A DNA stretch of 64,000 nt from an uncultured Lachnospiraceae bacterium (GCA_947594855.1 CANQEL010000003.1:121139-185138); one strand, 5' to 3'. Positions 10,030 to 19,465 are shown, counted from the stretch's first letter. Numbers and translations: made by a program. The notes: a model not told the origin generated them from the letters alone.

Positions 10030-11487
10030 TTATTGTATTGTAAGCGCTCCCGGCGAAACATCGCTCTGTGTGCTGTCCTCATTTACCGTAACCGTAACCT
10101 GTGATGTAAGAACTGCACCATTTGCCGTCGCTCCACCTGCAGTAACAGTAATAACTGCCGTTCCTTGTGACACTCCGGTAACATTACCTGCTGCATCTAC
10201 CGATGCCACCGCAGAATCGGAAGATACATAAGTATAATTTAATGAATCCTGTCCTGTTGCGTCTGCTGGTAACAGCGTACATAGCACTCTCGTTACTTCA
10301 CCTTTATTAATTGTACTTTTTTCCAGACCGGCTGCCATAGCGTCTGCATACTTTCTTACATGTATCTGACATTCTGTCTTTACGCCCGAACCGTCTTTGG
10401 ATAATGCGGTTATAACAGCATCGCCCGGAGCGACTGCATTAACTTTTCCTTTATTATTAACGGTTGCAACCGCCGGATTTGAAGATACAAATGTAAGGTC
10501 TTTAATAGACGCTTTCTTAGGTTTATACGAAGCAAGTTTAAGTTTACAGCTTTGATTATAACCCATATACATATATACGTTATTTTTATTAAGGCTTATG
10601 GATGTAAGGTTAATCTTGTTAAGCACGGTATATTTTACTTTAAGCGACGCTTTTCTTCCAATTTCGTCAACCAGCTTAAATCTTACTTTATATACGCCTT
10701 TTTTCAACGTATTTATTTTCTTTACTTTAACGTATTTCCCTTTTTCTGCCTTATACTGTATAGTATAGGTCACTTTGTCATTTACGTCAAACCCTGTCGT
10801 ATTCTTAGCTGTGATTGTTTTAAGAAGGTTAAAAGAAGAATTGTATTTTATATAAGTACTTCCTTTTTTACCTTTCGCCATTTTAATTGATGGTTTTTTC
10901 TTATTATAAGGATTGGCAGGATTAGTCACATCCGTAGGGTCCCATCCGCTTCCTGCCGGAAGTTTAATTGACTCAGGCTTGCCTAAAGGTCCCGGGTCTT
11001 TTGAAGCATATATTTCAACAGGGGTTCCTGACGGACAATTATCATATATCCATTTGGCATCCCTTACATTTAACCTTACGCATCCATGCGAAGCCATACT
11101 TCCGAGCCTGTTATACTGTGTATTTGACAGCGTTGCCGGATTTCCGTTCTGGTAATACCATACAGAATGGAATAATATATGCCCTGTAATCCTTGAACAA
11201 TACTGGCCGTATACAGGACCCTCCAGCTCATGCCAGCGTATCTTTTCCTTAAGTCCAAATGTACCATACGGCGTCGCAGAACCTACGGAGCATATCATTG
11301 CCTTGTACGGCTTATACTCTCCTTTGGAATTTATCTTATATATAGTAACGCAGTTCTGCTGCTTGTTTATCTTTATCCGGTATACAGATGCCGCCTCCGA
11401 ATCTGAAGTATTTATAAACACTCCCGCAATCATAACAAAAACCGTCATAATAAACACAATACTACAATTTATAAGTTTCTTTTTCAT
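10030..11487 (-). CDS. L,D-transpeptidase with two Ig-like (Big2) domains
   Basis: 485 aa exported protein. Signal peptide MKKKLINCSIVFIMTVFVMIAG ends near residue 33. A YkuD catalytic domain (36-160) follows, with H107 in HILFHSVW and catalytic C136 in SHGCVRL. After a Lys-rich linker come two bacterial Ig-like group 2 domains (about 310-395 and 396-470). YkuD enzymes cross-link peptidoglycan through meso-Dap residues or attach proteins to it; the Ig domains suggest a wall-spanning role. The ATG at 11487 fits both the signal peptide and GAAAGG upstream; the in-frame start at 11535 is not needed. It is followed directly by leuS, an unexpected partner. Confidence 0.9.
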   Translation of the reverse strand: MKKKLINCSIVFIMTVFVMIAGVFINTSDSEAASVYRIKINKQQNCVTIYKINSKGEYKPYKAMICSVGSATPYGTFGLKEKIRWHELEGPVYGQYCSRITGHILFHSVWYYQNGNPATLSNTQYNRLGSMASHGCVRLNVRDAKWIYDNCPSGTPVEIYASKDPGPLGKPESIKLPAGSGWDPTDVTNPANPYNKKKPSIKMAKGKKGSTYIKYNSSFNLLKTITAKNTTGFDVNDKVTYTIQYKAEKGKYVKVKKINTLKKGVYKVRFKLVDEIGRKASLKVKYTVLNKINLTSISLNKNNVYMYMGYNQSCKLKLASYKPKKASIKDLTFVSSNPAVATVNNKGKVNAVAPGDAVITALSKDGSGVKTECQIHVRKYADAMAAGLEKSTINKGEVTRVLCTLLPADATGQDSLNYTYVSSDSAVASVDAAGNVTGVSQGTAVITVTAGGATANGAVLTSQVTVTVNEDSTQSDVSPGALTIQ

Positions 11488-11537
11488 AATAACAGACCTT
11501 TCTGATACTGACTTAGCATGCTGCCTTTTAAACAATT

Positions 11538-11566
11538 ACTATATCAATATGTTATTTTTATGTCAA
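11538..11566 (-). promoter_or_regulatory. Promoter of the L,D-transpeptidase (leuS) unit
   Basis: Minus-strand TTGACA (11561-11566), 17-base spacer, TATAGT (11538-11543), about 50 bases before the ATG at 11487. Confidence 0.7.
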
Positions 11567-11656
11567 GTTTTCCTATAATATTTCTTACCCGTCATGAATA
11601 CACATATATCAGATTAAAGTTATCCTGTCTGATACAGGATTGCCGGAGGTATAATT

Positions 11657-14239
11657 GTGCACAGCCATAATATAAATAACATTATTGCCGGATTTTCTTC
11701 CTCGTCTTCTACCGGGCTTTCTGCCGCACAGGCAAAACAGCTTTTACAAAAATACGGAAAAAACGAACTCCCTTCAGCCTCTTCAAACAGCTTTCTTAAA
11801 ATGTTTTTTATGCAGTTTAAGGATTTCATGATATATACCCTTCTTTGCGCTGCCGGAATATCTTTTGCCGTTTCATATATAAACGGAGAGCCGGATTTTA
11901 TTGAGCCGGGAATAATTCTTATTATAATAATTGTCAATGCCCTTATAGGCGTATTTCAGGAAAAGAAAGCAGAACACTCACTTGCGGCGCTTAAAAAAAT
12001 GACCGCTCCATCTGCCACAGTCCTCAGGGATTCCTCCTGGCAGAAAATCCCTTCAGCAGATATTGTACCCGGTGATATAATTATGCTGGAAACTGGGTAT
12101 CTTGTTCCCGCAGACACAAGAATAATAACATCCCATAACCTTATGGCAGACGAGTCATCATTTACCGGGGAATCACAGCCTGTAAGCAAATATCCTGACA
12201 CTCTTTCACCTGATACACATCTTAGCGACAGGCATAATATGGTATATTCAGGCTGCATGATATGTTACGGCCATGGTATAGGAATCGTATGTGCAACAGG
12301 GGTAAATACCGAGCTTGGAGCAATAGCGGATATGCTGATTGGTGAAGATGCACCTGAAACCCCTTTGCAAAAACGCCTTGCAGTAACAGGCAAAATATTA
12401 AGCATTACAGCCCTCCTAATATGTATAATTATATTTGTGGCCGGCGTTATAATGAAACGCCCGATAATAGATATGTTTATGACTTCAGTAAGCCTTGCAG
12501 TAGCGGCAATACCCGAAGGGCTTCCTGCCATTGTCACAATAATGCTTTCCCTTGGCGTAACAAAAATGGCGGAAAACAATGCTATAATAAGGAAACTTCC
12601 TGCTGTTGAGACCCTTGGCAGCACAACTGTAATATGCTCCGACAAAACAGGCACTCTTACACAAAATAAAATGCACGTAATTAAAGAGTATTGCTTTTCA
12701 GGCGAAATCCCCTTATCTTCCCCGTATGGGAAAAAGCTTCTCTGTATGTGCTCATTATGTAACAATTCTATAATCCAAAATACCGAAACAATCGGTGAAC
12801 CTACTGAAAATGCACTGCTTAATGCCGCTAATGATTCCGGCATTGATATATATGCGCTTAAAAAAAGATACAGGCGTATACAGGAAATACCTTTTGATTC
12901 TACAAGGAAATTAATGACAACCCTTCACACAGACAATAACACCACCTTTTCAATTACAAAAGGCGCTCCGGAAATACTTATACCATTATGCACACATTAT
13001 GAGTCCGGCAACGGCAAAATACTTCCCCTTAATTATTCAATGCGCAGGCAGCTGCTCTCAAAAAACAATCTATATGCATCAGAAGGCCTTAGGATTCTTT
13101 CCGTGGCATATAAAAATGATATTTCCACACATGACATTAAAAATTGTGAATCCGGACTTACTTTTGCAGGTTTTATAGCGCTGATTGACCCGCCAAGAAA
13201 AGAAGCATACCATGCGGTAAAAGAATGTATAAATGCGGGTATCAGGCCCGTAATGATTACCGGCGACCATGCCGCTACCGCTGCAAAGATTGCGTCTGAG
13301 CTTGGTATTAAAGACAAAAATTCCAAAGTCATAACCGGAAGTATGCTTTCTGAAATGTCTGATGAAGAGTTGGATAAAAATATAAGTAAATACCGTGTAT
13401 TTGCAAGAGTTCTTCCTGAACACAAATTAAGAATTGTACGTTCACTGCAAAAAAACGGTGAGATTGTTGCAATGACAGGCGACGGAGTAAATGACGCTCC
13501 CGCATTAAAAGCTTCCGACATCGGCTGCGCAATGGGAATCACAGGAACTGACGTTGCAAAAAATGCATCCGACATGATTCTTGAGGATGATAATTTTTCC
13601 ACAATAACGCTTGCCGTACGCGAAGGAAGACGTATATATGACAATATTAAAAAATCCATACATTTTCTCATTTCCTGCAATATAGGCGAAATAATTACAA
13701 TATTTTTTGCGATATTATTTGGGCTTACAGCCCCGTTATGCGCCGTACAGCTTTTGTGGATTAATCTCATAACAGATTCATTTCCTGCACTATCCCTTGG
13801 AATGGAGCCGCCTGATAAAAATATAATGAAAAGGCCTCCCGTATCTCCGGATGCAGGTATATTTTCCGGCGGCCTGGGTCTTAAAATAGCTCTCGAAGGA
13901 GCCTTTATAGGAAGTCTTGCCCTGACAGCATATGCCATAGGCCTTAACACCAGTCCTGCAAGCGCAAACACAATGTGTTTCGCAGTACTCGGACTTACAC
14001 AGCTGTTTCATGCTTTTAATTCAAGAAGCGATAAATCTCTTTTTGAAATAGGATTTTTTAAAAACAGGAAACTTGTCATATCAACAATACTATGCGCCTT
14101 CCTGCAGGCTGTTACTATATGCGTTCCCGCACTTAATCCGGTATTTAATACAGTTATGCTAAGCGCCTGGCAATGGGTTGTGGTTATTGGATTGTCATTT
14201 ATGCCGATTCCCGTAATAGAATTGCAGAAAAGGATATGA
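11657..14239 (+). CDS. Calcium-type P-ATPase (P2A-like)
   Basis: 860 aa cation-transporting P-type ATPase in the cytoplasmic membrane. N-terminal cation ATPase domain, actuator loop TGES (170-173), M4 signature PEGLP (286-290) typical of SERCA/PMCA calcium pumps, phosphorylated D329 in DKTGTLT, hinge GDGVNDAP, and the C-terminal cation ATPase domain with WINLITDSFPALSLG. Start is GTG at 11657, eight bases after GGAGGT. PEGLP and the C-terminal helices favour Ca2+ export over K+ or heavy metals, but Mn2+ cannot be excluded. It stands alone, converging with the surface-protein gene. Confidence 0.92.
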   Translation: MHSHNINNIIAGFSSSSSTGLSAAQAKQLLQKYGKNELPSASSNSFLKMFFMQFKDFMIYTLLCAAGISFAVSYINGEPDFIEPGIILIIIIVNALIGVFQEKKAEHSLAALKKMTAPSATVLRDSSWQKIPSADIVPGDIIMLETGYLVPADTRIITSHNLMADESSFTGESQPVSKYPDTLSPDTHLSDRHNMVYSGCMICYGHGIGIVCATGVNTELGAIADMLIGEDAPETPLQKRLAVTGKILSITALLICIIIFVAGVIMKRPIIDMFMTSVSLAVAAIPEGLPAIVTIMLSLGVTKMAENNAIIRKLPAVETLGSTTVICSDKTGTLTQNKMHVIKEYCFSGEIPLSSPYGKKLLCMCSLCNNSIIQNTETIGEPTENALLNAANDSGIDIYALKKRYRRIQEIPFDSTRKLMTTLHTDNNTTFSITKGAPEILIPLCTHYESGNGKILPLNYSMRRQLLSKNNLYASEGLRILSVAYKNDISTHDIKNCESGLTFAGFIALIDPPRKEAYHAVKECINAGIRPVMITGDHAATAAKIASELGIKDKNSKVITGSMLSEMSDEELDKNISKYRVFARVLPEHKLRIVRSLQKNGEIVAMTGDGVNDAPALKASDIGCAMGITGTDVAKNASDMILEDDNFSTITLAVREGRRIYDNIKKSIHFLISCNIGEIITIFFAILFGLTAPLCAVQLLWINLITDSFPALSLGMEPPDKNIMKRPPVSPDAGIFSGGLGLKIALEGAFIGSLALTAYAIGLNTSPASANTMCFAVLGLTQLFHAFNSRSDKSLFEIGFFKNRKLVISTILCAFLQAVTICVPALNPVFNTVMLSAWQWVVVIGLSFMPIPVIELQKRI

Positions 14240-14321
14240 GTTAAATATCTGATTAAATTTCATACACCCACCCGTATTAATATTAACGTCTATTCTTCCT
14301 ATCAGTCAGACAGCAGACCTC

Positions 14322-14370
14322 TGTACATCCGGGCAGCTGCGGAGCAAGTCCGTAGCCGCCTGTCTGTACA
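14322..14370. repeat. Long near-perfect hairpin between convergent genes
   Basis: TGTACA (14322-14327) pairs with TGTACA (14365-14370), and the inner segment 14330-14343 pairs with 14349-14362 with one mismatch and two G-T pairs, closing a five-base loop at 14344-14348. It is much more GC-rich than its surroundings and lacks a T-run on either strand, so it is not a classical intrinsic terminator although it sits between convergent genes. Confidence 0.75.
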
Positions 14371-14437
14371 TCATAGAAAGGGGTAACCATCAAAATAAAA
14401 GAATGTTATCATAAAAGTAAAAAGGTATAAATTTAAA

Positions 14438-17400
14438 TTAGTATGCACGTTTACACAATTTCATACCCTGAATATTATATTGCCTTTCCTGATTAGTAGT
14501 TTTTGTGATACATATCACGTTTGCACTATTATCGACTGGAATTTCAAAACTGGAAATTGTATTAGCTTTCCAACATGATTGTACTGATGTTTTTGCACAG
14601 CTAACCGATGTTTCATTACCTACAATCTTAGATTTCAAATCTTCTTTTGAAGCAATTACTTCATCACCCACATTAGCAAAATATGCGGAACCAATAACTC
14701 CCAATTCACTATACATCTTACAGTCAATCGAAGCATAATCTAAATTCACTGCCGATTTATCAGGCTTTATGTAGAATGCCACAACATCCTTTGGACCAAG
14801 TTTTACTTCACATTCCCCATCTCTGAAAGTGATTTTATCCTCACTCACATTTGTATATGCCAGATTTTCCTTAGTCATTTCTATGACAAGATTCTCAGAC
14901 TCATACGGATGCTCTTTCAGGAAAGTTATGGAGGTAATCGTTATCTTCTTATTTTTCGTTGTAAAGCTTATATCCAACGCCACCGGGTTTTCCTGAAGCT
15001 TATCCTCATCACTGGCCTTTGCCGTCATATATCCGGTCTTAAGATAATAACACTCCGTGTTTTCAGTATCCTGTGTAACAGCTTTGGACCAAAGCTGAGT
15101 TCCGCCTCCATATTTTGATGAAGTATCCGTCATGCCCAAAACGGTAGAAAGTGTCATGCTTACTTTACTGCCATCGTCTGCTTTGGCACAAACTTTTATG
15201 GCTTCATACTGCCTGAAATCAAATCCAGATTTATCCGCATTTAGATAGAGGCCTAAGTTTTGTTGATTAGTCGCTGCAGTCACCTCAATCCCCTCCTGGG
15301 TAAAAGCAAGGTTTTCAATGGTTGAGTACGCCTTGTTCGCTTCTGTCAAATCTAGTGTATAGTCCTGGACTTCAGGTGCTTTTACAGTAAGTGTAAGTGT
15401 TTTTTTCAAACTCGGATTTGACTTTGGTATAGCGACGATATTGATTTCGGTTCCGCCCGCAACATTTGCACCAACAGTAAGGTTTCCGCCTGCGTCAATG
15501 GAACATCCCGGCACTTCGGGTTCTATGCTAAGATTAATGGTGGTGTCTGGATTCTTACCATCTTTTGAATTGATCTCAGTATATATTTTTATACTTGTAC
15601 CGGGTTCTATCTCAGTTACTCTATCTACTCTATCACCGGCATAAATAATAAAGCCCGTAACCTTAGGTATTCTCACTCCAAGCGTAACAGTTCCAAAAAT
15701 TTCAGGATTACTTTTTGAAACTGCCTTCACTGTAAAGCTTGTTCCTTCCTGCACATCTTTATCAATCGTTACCTTCCCGTCGGTCTTGTTAATCCTTATT
15801 CCCTCAACAGCAGGTTCAATGCTCCATTCAACTGCTGTTGAATAATTTCCGGTTCCGCTGACTGTCGCTGAAAGCTGTGTTACAGTATCAGAATAAAGCT
15901 TGGTACCCTCTTTCGTATCTATTGTCACTTTAGTCACTGCAGGTGCCTCTGTGGGTGCTTCCGTCGCCTCCGGGTCTTTCGTCGGCTCCGTTGTCGGCGG
16001 TGCAACCGTCACATCCCTTACAAGCGTTATGGATTTTATCTTAATCTCTGCCAGCGGGTCAGCCGTATCCTCTTTCTGATAGGTGTTGTATTTTATGAAC
16101 ACTCCCTGCGCGGCATCCTTTATGCCTGACAGATTCAGTGTGTATGGACTTGAGCCCGCACTGAACGTTGTATACTGCTCGCTTCCTACTATTGGGCATT
16201 TCGAGCTGTCTGCTCCTGACCAGTAGTCTGTGGCTGCACCCGCAGGTATCTCACCCTTAAGGCTTACCGCCATCTCGTATGCCTTTTCTGTCTCATATGA
16301 GATTTCCAGGCTCTTATACTGCGACAGGTCTACGGATGTATGCGCGTCGTTCAGGTAGAAACATATGCCGTGTCCGCTGTCTGCAGATGAAAGGGCTACG
16401 CTTACCGTTCCGTCCTCGTTATACTCCGCTGTTCCTTTTGCATCCATGAACGCCTCGTTTGCCTTGTTTATGTTTACCTTAAGGTCTGCATACGGGTCTT
16501 CCGTTACAGAAGGTTCATCTGTAGTTCCCGGCTCTTCCGATGTGTCAGGTTCTGCTGATGTACCGGGTTCCTCTGATGTTCCAGGCCCAGGTTCCTCTGT
16601 TGCCGGTGGCTGTGTGGATACCGTTGCAGGGTCTTTTATGAGTTTTATGGATTTTATCGTCATTTCTGCATCAGGAAGGCTTGCTGCATCTCCCGCATTG
16701 TAAGTGTTGTATTTTATGAACACTCCGCCTGCCGTTTCCTTTATGCTGCTTATGTCAAGCCTGTATTCTCCCTCGCCCTTGCTGAATGTTGTATACTGCT
16801 CGCTTCCTACTATCGGACATTTAGAGCTGTCTGCTCCGTCCCAGTAGCTCTCTGCTGCGGTATCCGGTATATATTCCTTAAGGCTTATTGCCATCTCATA
16901 TGCATCATTTGAATTATATGCTATGACAAGCTCCTTATAATCCGTAAGGTCTACCGAAAGTTTTTCCGCATTAAGGTAGAAGCATATGCCGTGTCCGCTG
17001 TCTGCAGGTGAAAGGGCTACGCTTACCGTTCCGTCCTCATTATATGTGGCTTCCTCTGCTGCGAATGCCTGGTTTGCTTTTGTCATCGGTACTACAAGCT
17101 CAGATGCATACGGGTCGTTAGTCACTGTCGGCCTGTCAGGAGCATCCGTCGGCTTTACTGTAGGCGGTGCATCTGTTTTAGGCGCTTCCGTTGCAGGTTT
17201 ATCCGTCACGTCAGGCACGTCAGTTGCCGTACCGCCCGGTCCGGCTGTAGGTACATCCGTATTTTTGGGTATAATAATAGAAGGATCCTGCGGTATGTCC
17301 TGTGTCTGACCCTTCGTCTTTACTGTTACAGTACACTTAAGCCTGGTAACCTTTTTTCCAAGCTTATATACTGCCGTTATTTTTGCTTTTCCTTCACTTA

Positions 17401-17672
17401 CGCCCTTTATTACTGCGCATGCTTTGTTTCCTTTTGTCTTTGTCTTTTTCTTTAAGATCTTTACTACTGATTTTTTGCTGGTCTTCCAGCTTACCTTTGC
17501 TTCCTTTTTGCCGTTCTTTAATTTAATAACGGCCTTCTTTCCAACTTTTACAGTTACCTTTTTCTTAAGGGATGGCTTTTTTACCCCCCCCCGCACGAAT
17601 TTGGCCTGCCGGTACGAGCGTGAGCGCAAGCGTCAGGCACATGAGTGCGGCGATACTTCTTTTTGCCTTCAT
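14438..17672 (-). CDS. Large secreted Ig-like/CBM-like repeat protein, frame broken at G9 tract
   Basis: The start with a proper ribosome site (GGAGA, 17681-17685) is the ATG at 17672, giving signal peptide MKAKRSIAALMCLTLALTLV ending QIRA. Directly after it lies a run of nine G (17584-17592). With nine G the product stops after 35 residues; with eight (or 5 or 11) it would continue as a 1077 aa protein. That protein has an N-terminal Lys-rich Ig-like domain, a Pro/Thr/Asp-rich linker, two ~155 aa near-identical beta-sandwich modules separated by another Pro/Thr-rich linker, two Ig-like segments, and two further diverged modules. No LPXTG or membrane anchor is seen at the C terminus. Carbohydrate binding is only a guess. 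Whether this is phase variation, pseudogenisation or a sequencing error cannot be settled here. Confidence 0.8.
16010..17107 (-). repeat. Tandem module duplication inside the surface protein
   Basis: Two coding modules, about 16630-17107 and 16010-16490, are near-identical in many stretches, for example around YNEDGTVSVAL, SGHGICFYLN and SSKCPIVGSEQYTTF. They are separated by a Pro/Thr/Glu-rich linker of simple composition. Recent duplication makes recombination between the copies likely. Confidence 0.85.
17584..17592 (-). repeat. Mononucleotide tract G9 (candidate phase-variation switch)
   Basis: Nine consecutive C on the plus strand, i.e. G9 in the coding strand, immediately after the predicted signal-peptidase site. 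It shifts the frame between the ATG at 17672 and the 1050-residue remainder. It is the only such long G/C homopolymer I noticed in this AT-rich window. Confidence 0.85.
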
Positions 17673-17698
17673 AAGTTTATTCTCCAATCATTTTACTT

Positions 17699-17721
17699 GG
17701 GTGCGGGATATCCACGCACCC
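17699..17721 (-). promoter_or_regulatory. Leader hairpin before the surface-protein start
   Basis: GGGTGCG (17699-17705) pairs with CGCACCC (17715-17721) around a GGATATCC palindrome, in the 5' untranslated region between the promoter and the ribosome site. It may stabilise the mRNA or bind a regulator. Confidence 0.5.
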
Positions 17722-17730
17722 TGTATATCT

Positions 17731-17759
17731 ATATTACATCTTTATTATTTATTTGTAAA
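17731..17759 (-). promoter_or_regulatory. Probable promoter of the surface-protein gene
   Basis: Minus-strand TTTACA (17754-17759), 17-base spacer, TAATAT (17731-17736). Confidence 0.5.
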
Positions 17760-17931
17760 TAGCTGACCGCTTTTTTATGAAATGCTGTTATTGCGACAAA
17801 ATACGCGCAAATCACCAGATTAAGGTGAATATGAAATTATTAAATTTTTAGAAACTGCACCGGCAAATGCCTTTTATGCCAGGATTAATTTAGAAATATA
17901 ACGTATGTATATATTGGATAAGTTAAAACAT

Positions 17932-18085
17932 CCGGACAGGCATAGCTCTCTGTTATAAGACTGTTTGAGGCCGCCGGTGCTTAAACAGCGTTTTCTGCTA
18001 TTTTATGCACCGTTTAGTGACGAAACAAGTGAAAACGTGTCTTATAACGGAGAACCCATGCCTGTCCGGACGCTGTTTACTCTAT
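17932..18085. repeat. Structured ~150-bp repeat element, copy 1
   Basis: Outer arms CCGGACAGGCAT (17932-17943) and ATGCCTGTCCGG (18058-18069) pair perfectly; inside them GTTATAAGAC (17952-17961) pairs with GTCTTATAAC (18039-18048), and CGGTGC with GCACCG further in. The core recurs at 21401-21556. No coding capacity is conserved. The arrangement suggests a MITE or a highly folded noncoding RNA. Confidence 0.8.
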
Positions 18086-18088
18086 GCA

Positions 18089-18115
18089 ATATTATAATTT
18101 ATGTATTTCAAAATA
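18089..18115. repeat. 27-bp direct repeat left of the IS element
   Basis: Identical to 19310-19336 on the other side of the IS481-type element. If it is a target-site duplication, it is unusually long for that family. Confidence 0.7.
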
Positions 18116-19309
18116 TGTTGGGATACAATAGATAGGTAACATAGAAAATAAAATACAAGGATTCACCTTTGTATGATATATTGTAATTGAGAAGAAACAA
18201 TTATCAGAAAGGGGAGAATCCTTGCATGTCAATAATAACACAACAGAAATATCAACGTCAACGTATGGTTAAATATGCCCGGAATCATTCCGTGACTGAA
18301 ACAGCAATACGTTACAGGGTAAGCCGAAAAACCGTATATAAATGGCTGGCACGGTATGATGGCACCGCCATGAGTTTAGAGGATCGCAGCCATAGGCCAA
18401 AAACATCACCCAGAGCCCACACGGAAGGAGAACTCAGAAAAATACGCCGCAGGTTAAAAAGGCACCATTGGACAGACCTGATACTGGTATATCAGGAACT
18501 GGTGGAAAGAGACGGGTATAAACGGAGTTATGGGGGATTCAAAAGAATCTGTGCAAAATTAAAAGCGGCAAAACCGAAAAAATCAAAAAAGGACAGGAAG
18601 CCAAAGCCATACAAACGTGCAGAATACCCGGGACAGAAAATACAGATAGACGTAAAATATGTACCGTCATACTGTCCGACAAACGGTGAAAAGTATTATC
18701 AGTATACAGCAGTTGATGAGTGCAGCCGGTGGACATACCGGGAAATGTATGATGAACACAGTACATACAGTTCAAAGGATTTTCTGGAGAAGCTGATAAA
18801 GAATGCGCCTTTTCCGATAAGGGAAGTGCAGACAGATAATGGTACGGAATTTACAAACAGACTGATAGTAACAAAGAGTGATCATTTAACACTGTTTGAA
18901 GGAGAACTGCTAAGACTTAAGATAATATACAACCGCATACAGATAGCAACGCCAAGGCATAATGGGAAAGTGGAGAGGCAGCACCGCATAGACGAGGAAA
19001 GATTTTACAAATATATGAGGATGTATAATCTTGAGGATGGAAGGAAGCAGCTGGCAGTATATCAGAAGAAATCAAATAATTATATGAAGACATGCCTGAA
19101 CATGATGACACCGAACCAGGTGCTAGAGAAGTATCTGGGAATCATGTAAAGGGGTAGTTAAGAGCAACAGCATTTTCTGCTGTTGCGTACAAAGAAATTA
19201 TATCATACATTAAATATGTCAAGGTCAGGTAGTATTCTCTGAGAGAATCTCCACCTTACCCTTGACATAATTAAAGGTGAAAGTGTTACCAATCATTGAC
19301 ACCTATACA
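18116..19309 (+). mobile_element. IS481-type insertion sequence (~1194 bp)
   Basis: One transposase gene lies between imperfect terminal inverted repeats: the left end begins TGTTGGGATACAATAGATAG and the right end, read inward, begins TGTATAGGTGTCAATGATTG. Both run into GGTAACA and share about 16 of 26 positions. Ends of the form TGT...ACA suit the family. Between the transposase stop and the right end are two hairpins, GCAACAGCA/TGCTGTTGC (19164-19186) and TATGTCAAGG/CCTTGACATA (19215-19269). A 27-bp direct repeat flanks the element. Exact ends are my estimate. Confidence 0.75.
18226..19149 (+). CDS. IS481 family transposase
   Basis: 307 aa DDE transposase. An N-terminal helix-turn-helix (about 12-45, SVTETAIRYRVSRKTVYKWL) recognises the element ends. 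A basic linker rich in Lys (115-135) follows, then the rve/integrase catalytic core with D142 in QIDVKYV, D204 in VQTDNGTEF and E250 in HNGKVERQH, i.e. a complete DDE triad. The ATG at 18226 follows AAAGGGGAG; the TTG at 18187 is upstream of that site. The gene appears intact, so the element may still be active. Confidence 0.9.
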   Translation: MSIITQQKYQRQRMVKYARNHSVTETAIRYRVSRKTVYKWLARYDGTAMSLEDRSHRPKTSPRAHTEGELRKIRRRLKRHHWTDLILVYQELVERDGYKRSYGGFKRICAKLKAAKPKKSKKDRKPKPYKRAEYPGQKIQIDVKYVPSYCPTNGEKYYQYTAVDECSRWTYREMYDEHSTYSSKDFLEKLIKNAPFPIREVQTDNGTEFTNRLIVTKSDHLTLFEGELLRLKIIYNRIQIATPRHNGKVERQHRIDEERFYKYMRMYNLEDGRKQLAVYQKKSNNYMKTCLNMMTPNQVLEKYLGIM

Positions 19310-19336
19310 ATATTATAATTTATGTATTTCAAAATA
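19310..19336. repeat. 27-bp direct repeat right of the IS element
   Basis: Second copy of 18089-18115. It lies immediately before the promoter of the antisense RNA of the toxin locus, so this side is the undisturbed context. Confidence 0.7.
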
Positions 19337-19340
19337 TGTA

Positions 19341-19369
19341 TTGACATTTTATTTATTATATGGTATTTT
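19341..19369 (+). promoter_or_regulatory. Promoter of the antitoxin RNA
   Basis: TTGACA (19341-19346), exactly 17 bases, TATTTT (19364-19369). It points into the 3' end of the opposing toxin gene. Confidence 0.65.
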
Positions 19370-19376
19370 ATTCATA

Positions 19377-19465
19377 TAAAAGCAACCGCCCACAAAGTGG
19401 TTAGCCTCAGGGTAAATTATAAACCTACCTTTACTGGCCAAGTAACAAGGTAGGTTTATTTATTT
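19377..19465 (+). ncRNA. Putative type I antitoxin RNA
   Basis: A strong promoter drives a ~90-nt plus-strand RNA ending at the hairpin 19421-19457 followed by a T-rich run, with no ORF. It is antisense to the 3' untranslated region and terminator of the holin-like toxin mRNA, the usual arrangement of Firmicutes type I toxin-antitoxin loci. The boundaries are inferred from the promoter and hairpin. Confidence 0.6.
19421..19457. terminator. Bidirectional terminator of toxin and antitoxin RNAs
   Basis: AAACCTACCTT (19421-19431) pairs with AAGGTAGGTTT (19447-19457), with a further TTACT/AGTAA pairing inside. T-rich sequence follows on the plus strand. Confidence 0.75.

Noticed and set aside
13033..13971. 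Minus-strand 312-codon ORF inside the P-type ATPase
   Set aside because: Complement of the conserved hinge and transmembrane coding region; no start signal or family motif.
17572..17766. Plus-strand ORFs over the signal-peptide region of the surface protein
   Set aside because: They arise from the complement of the signal peptide and the C9 tract; no ribosome site.
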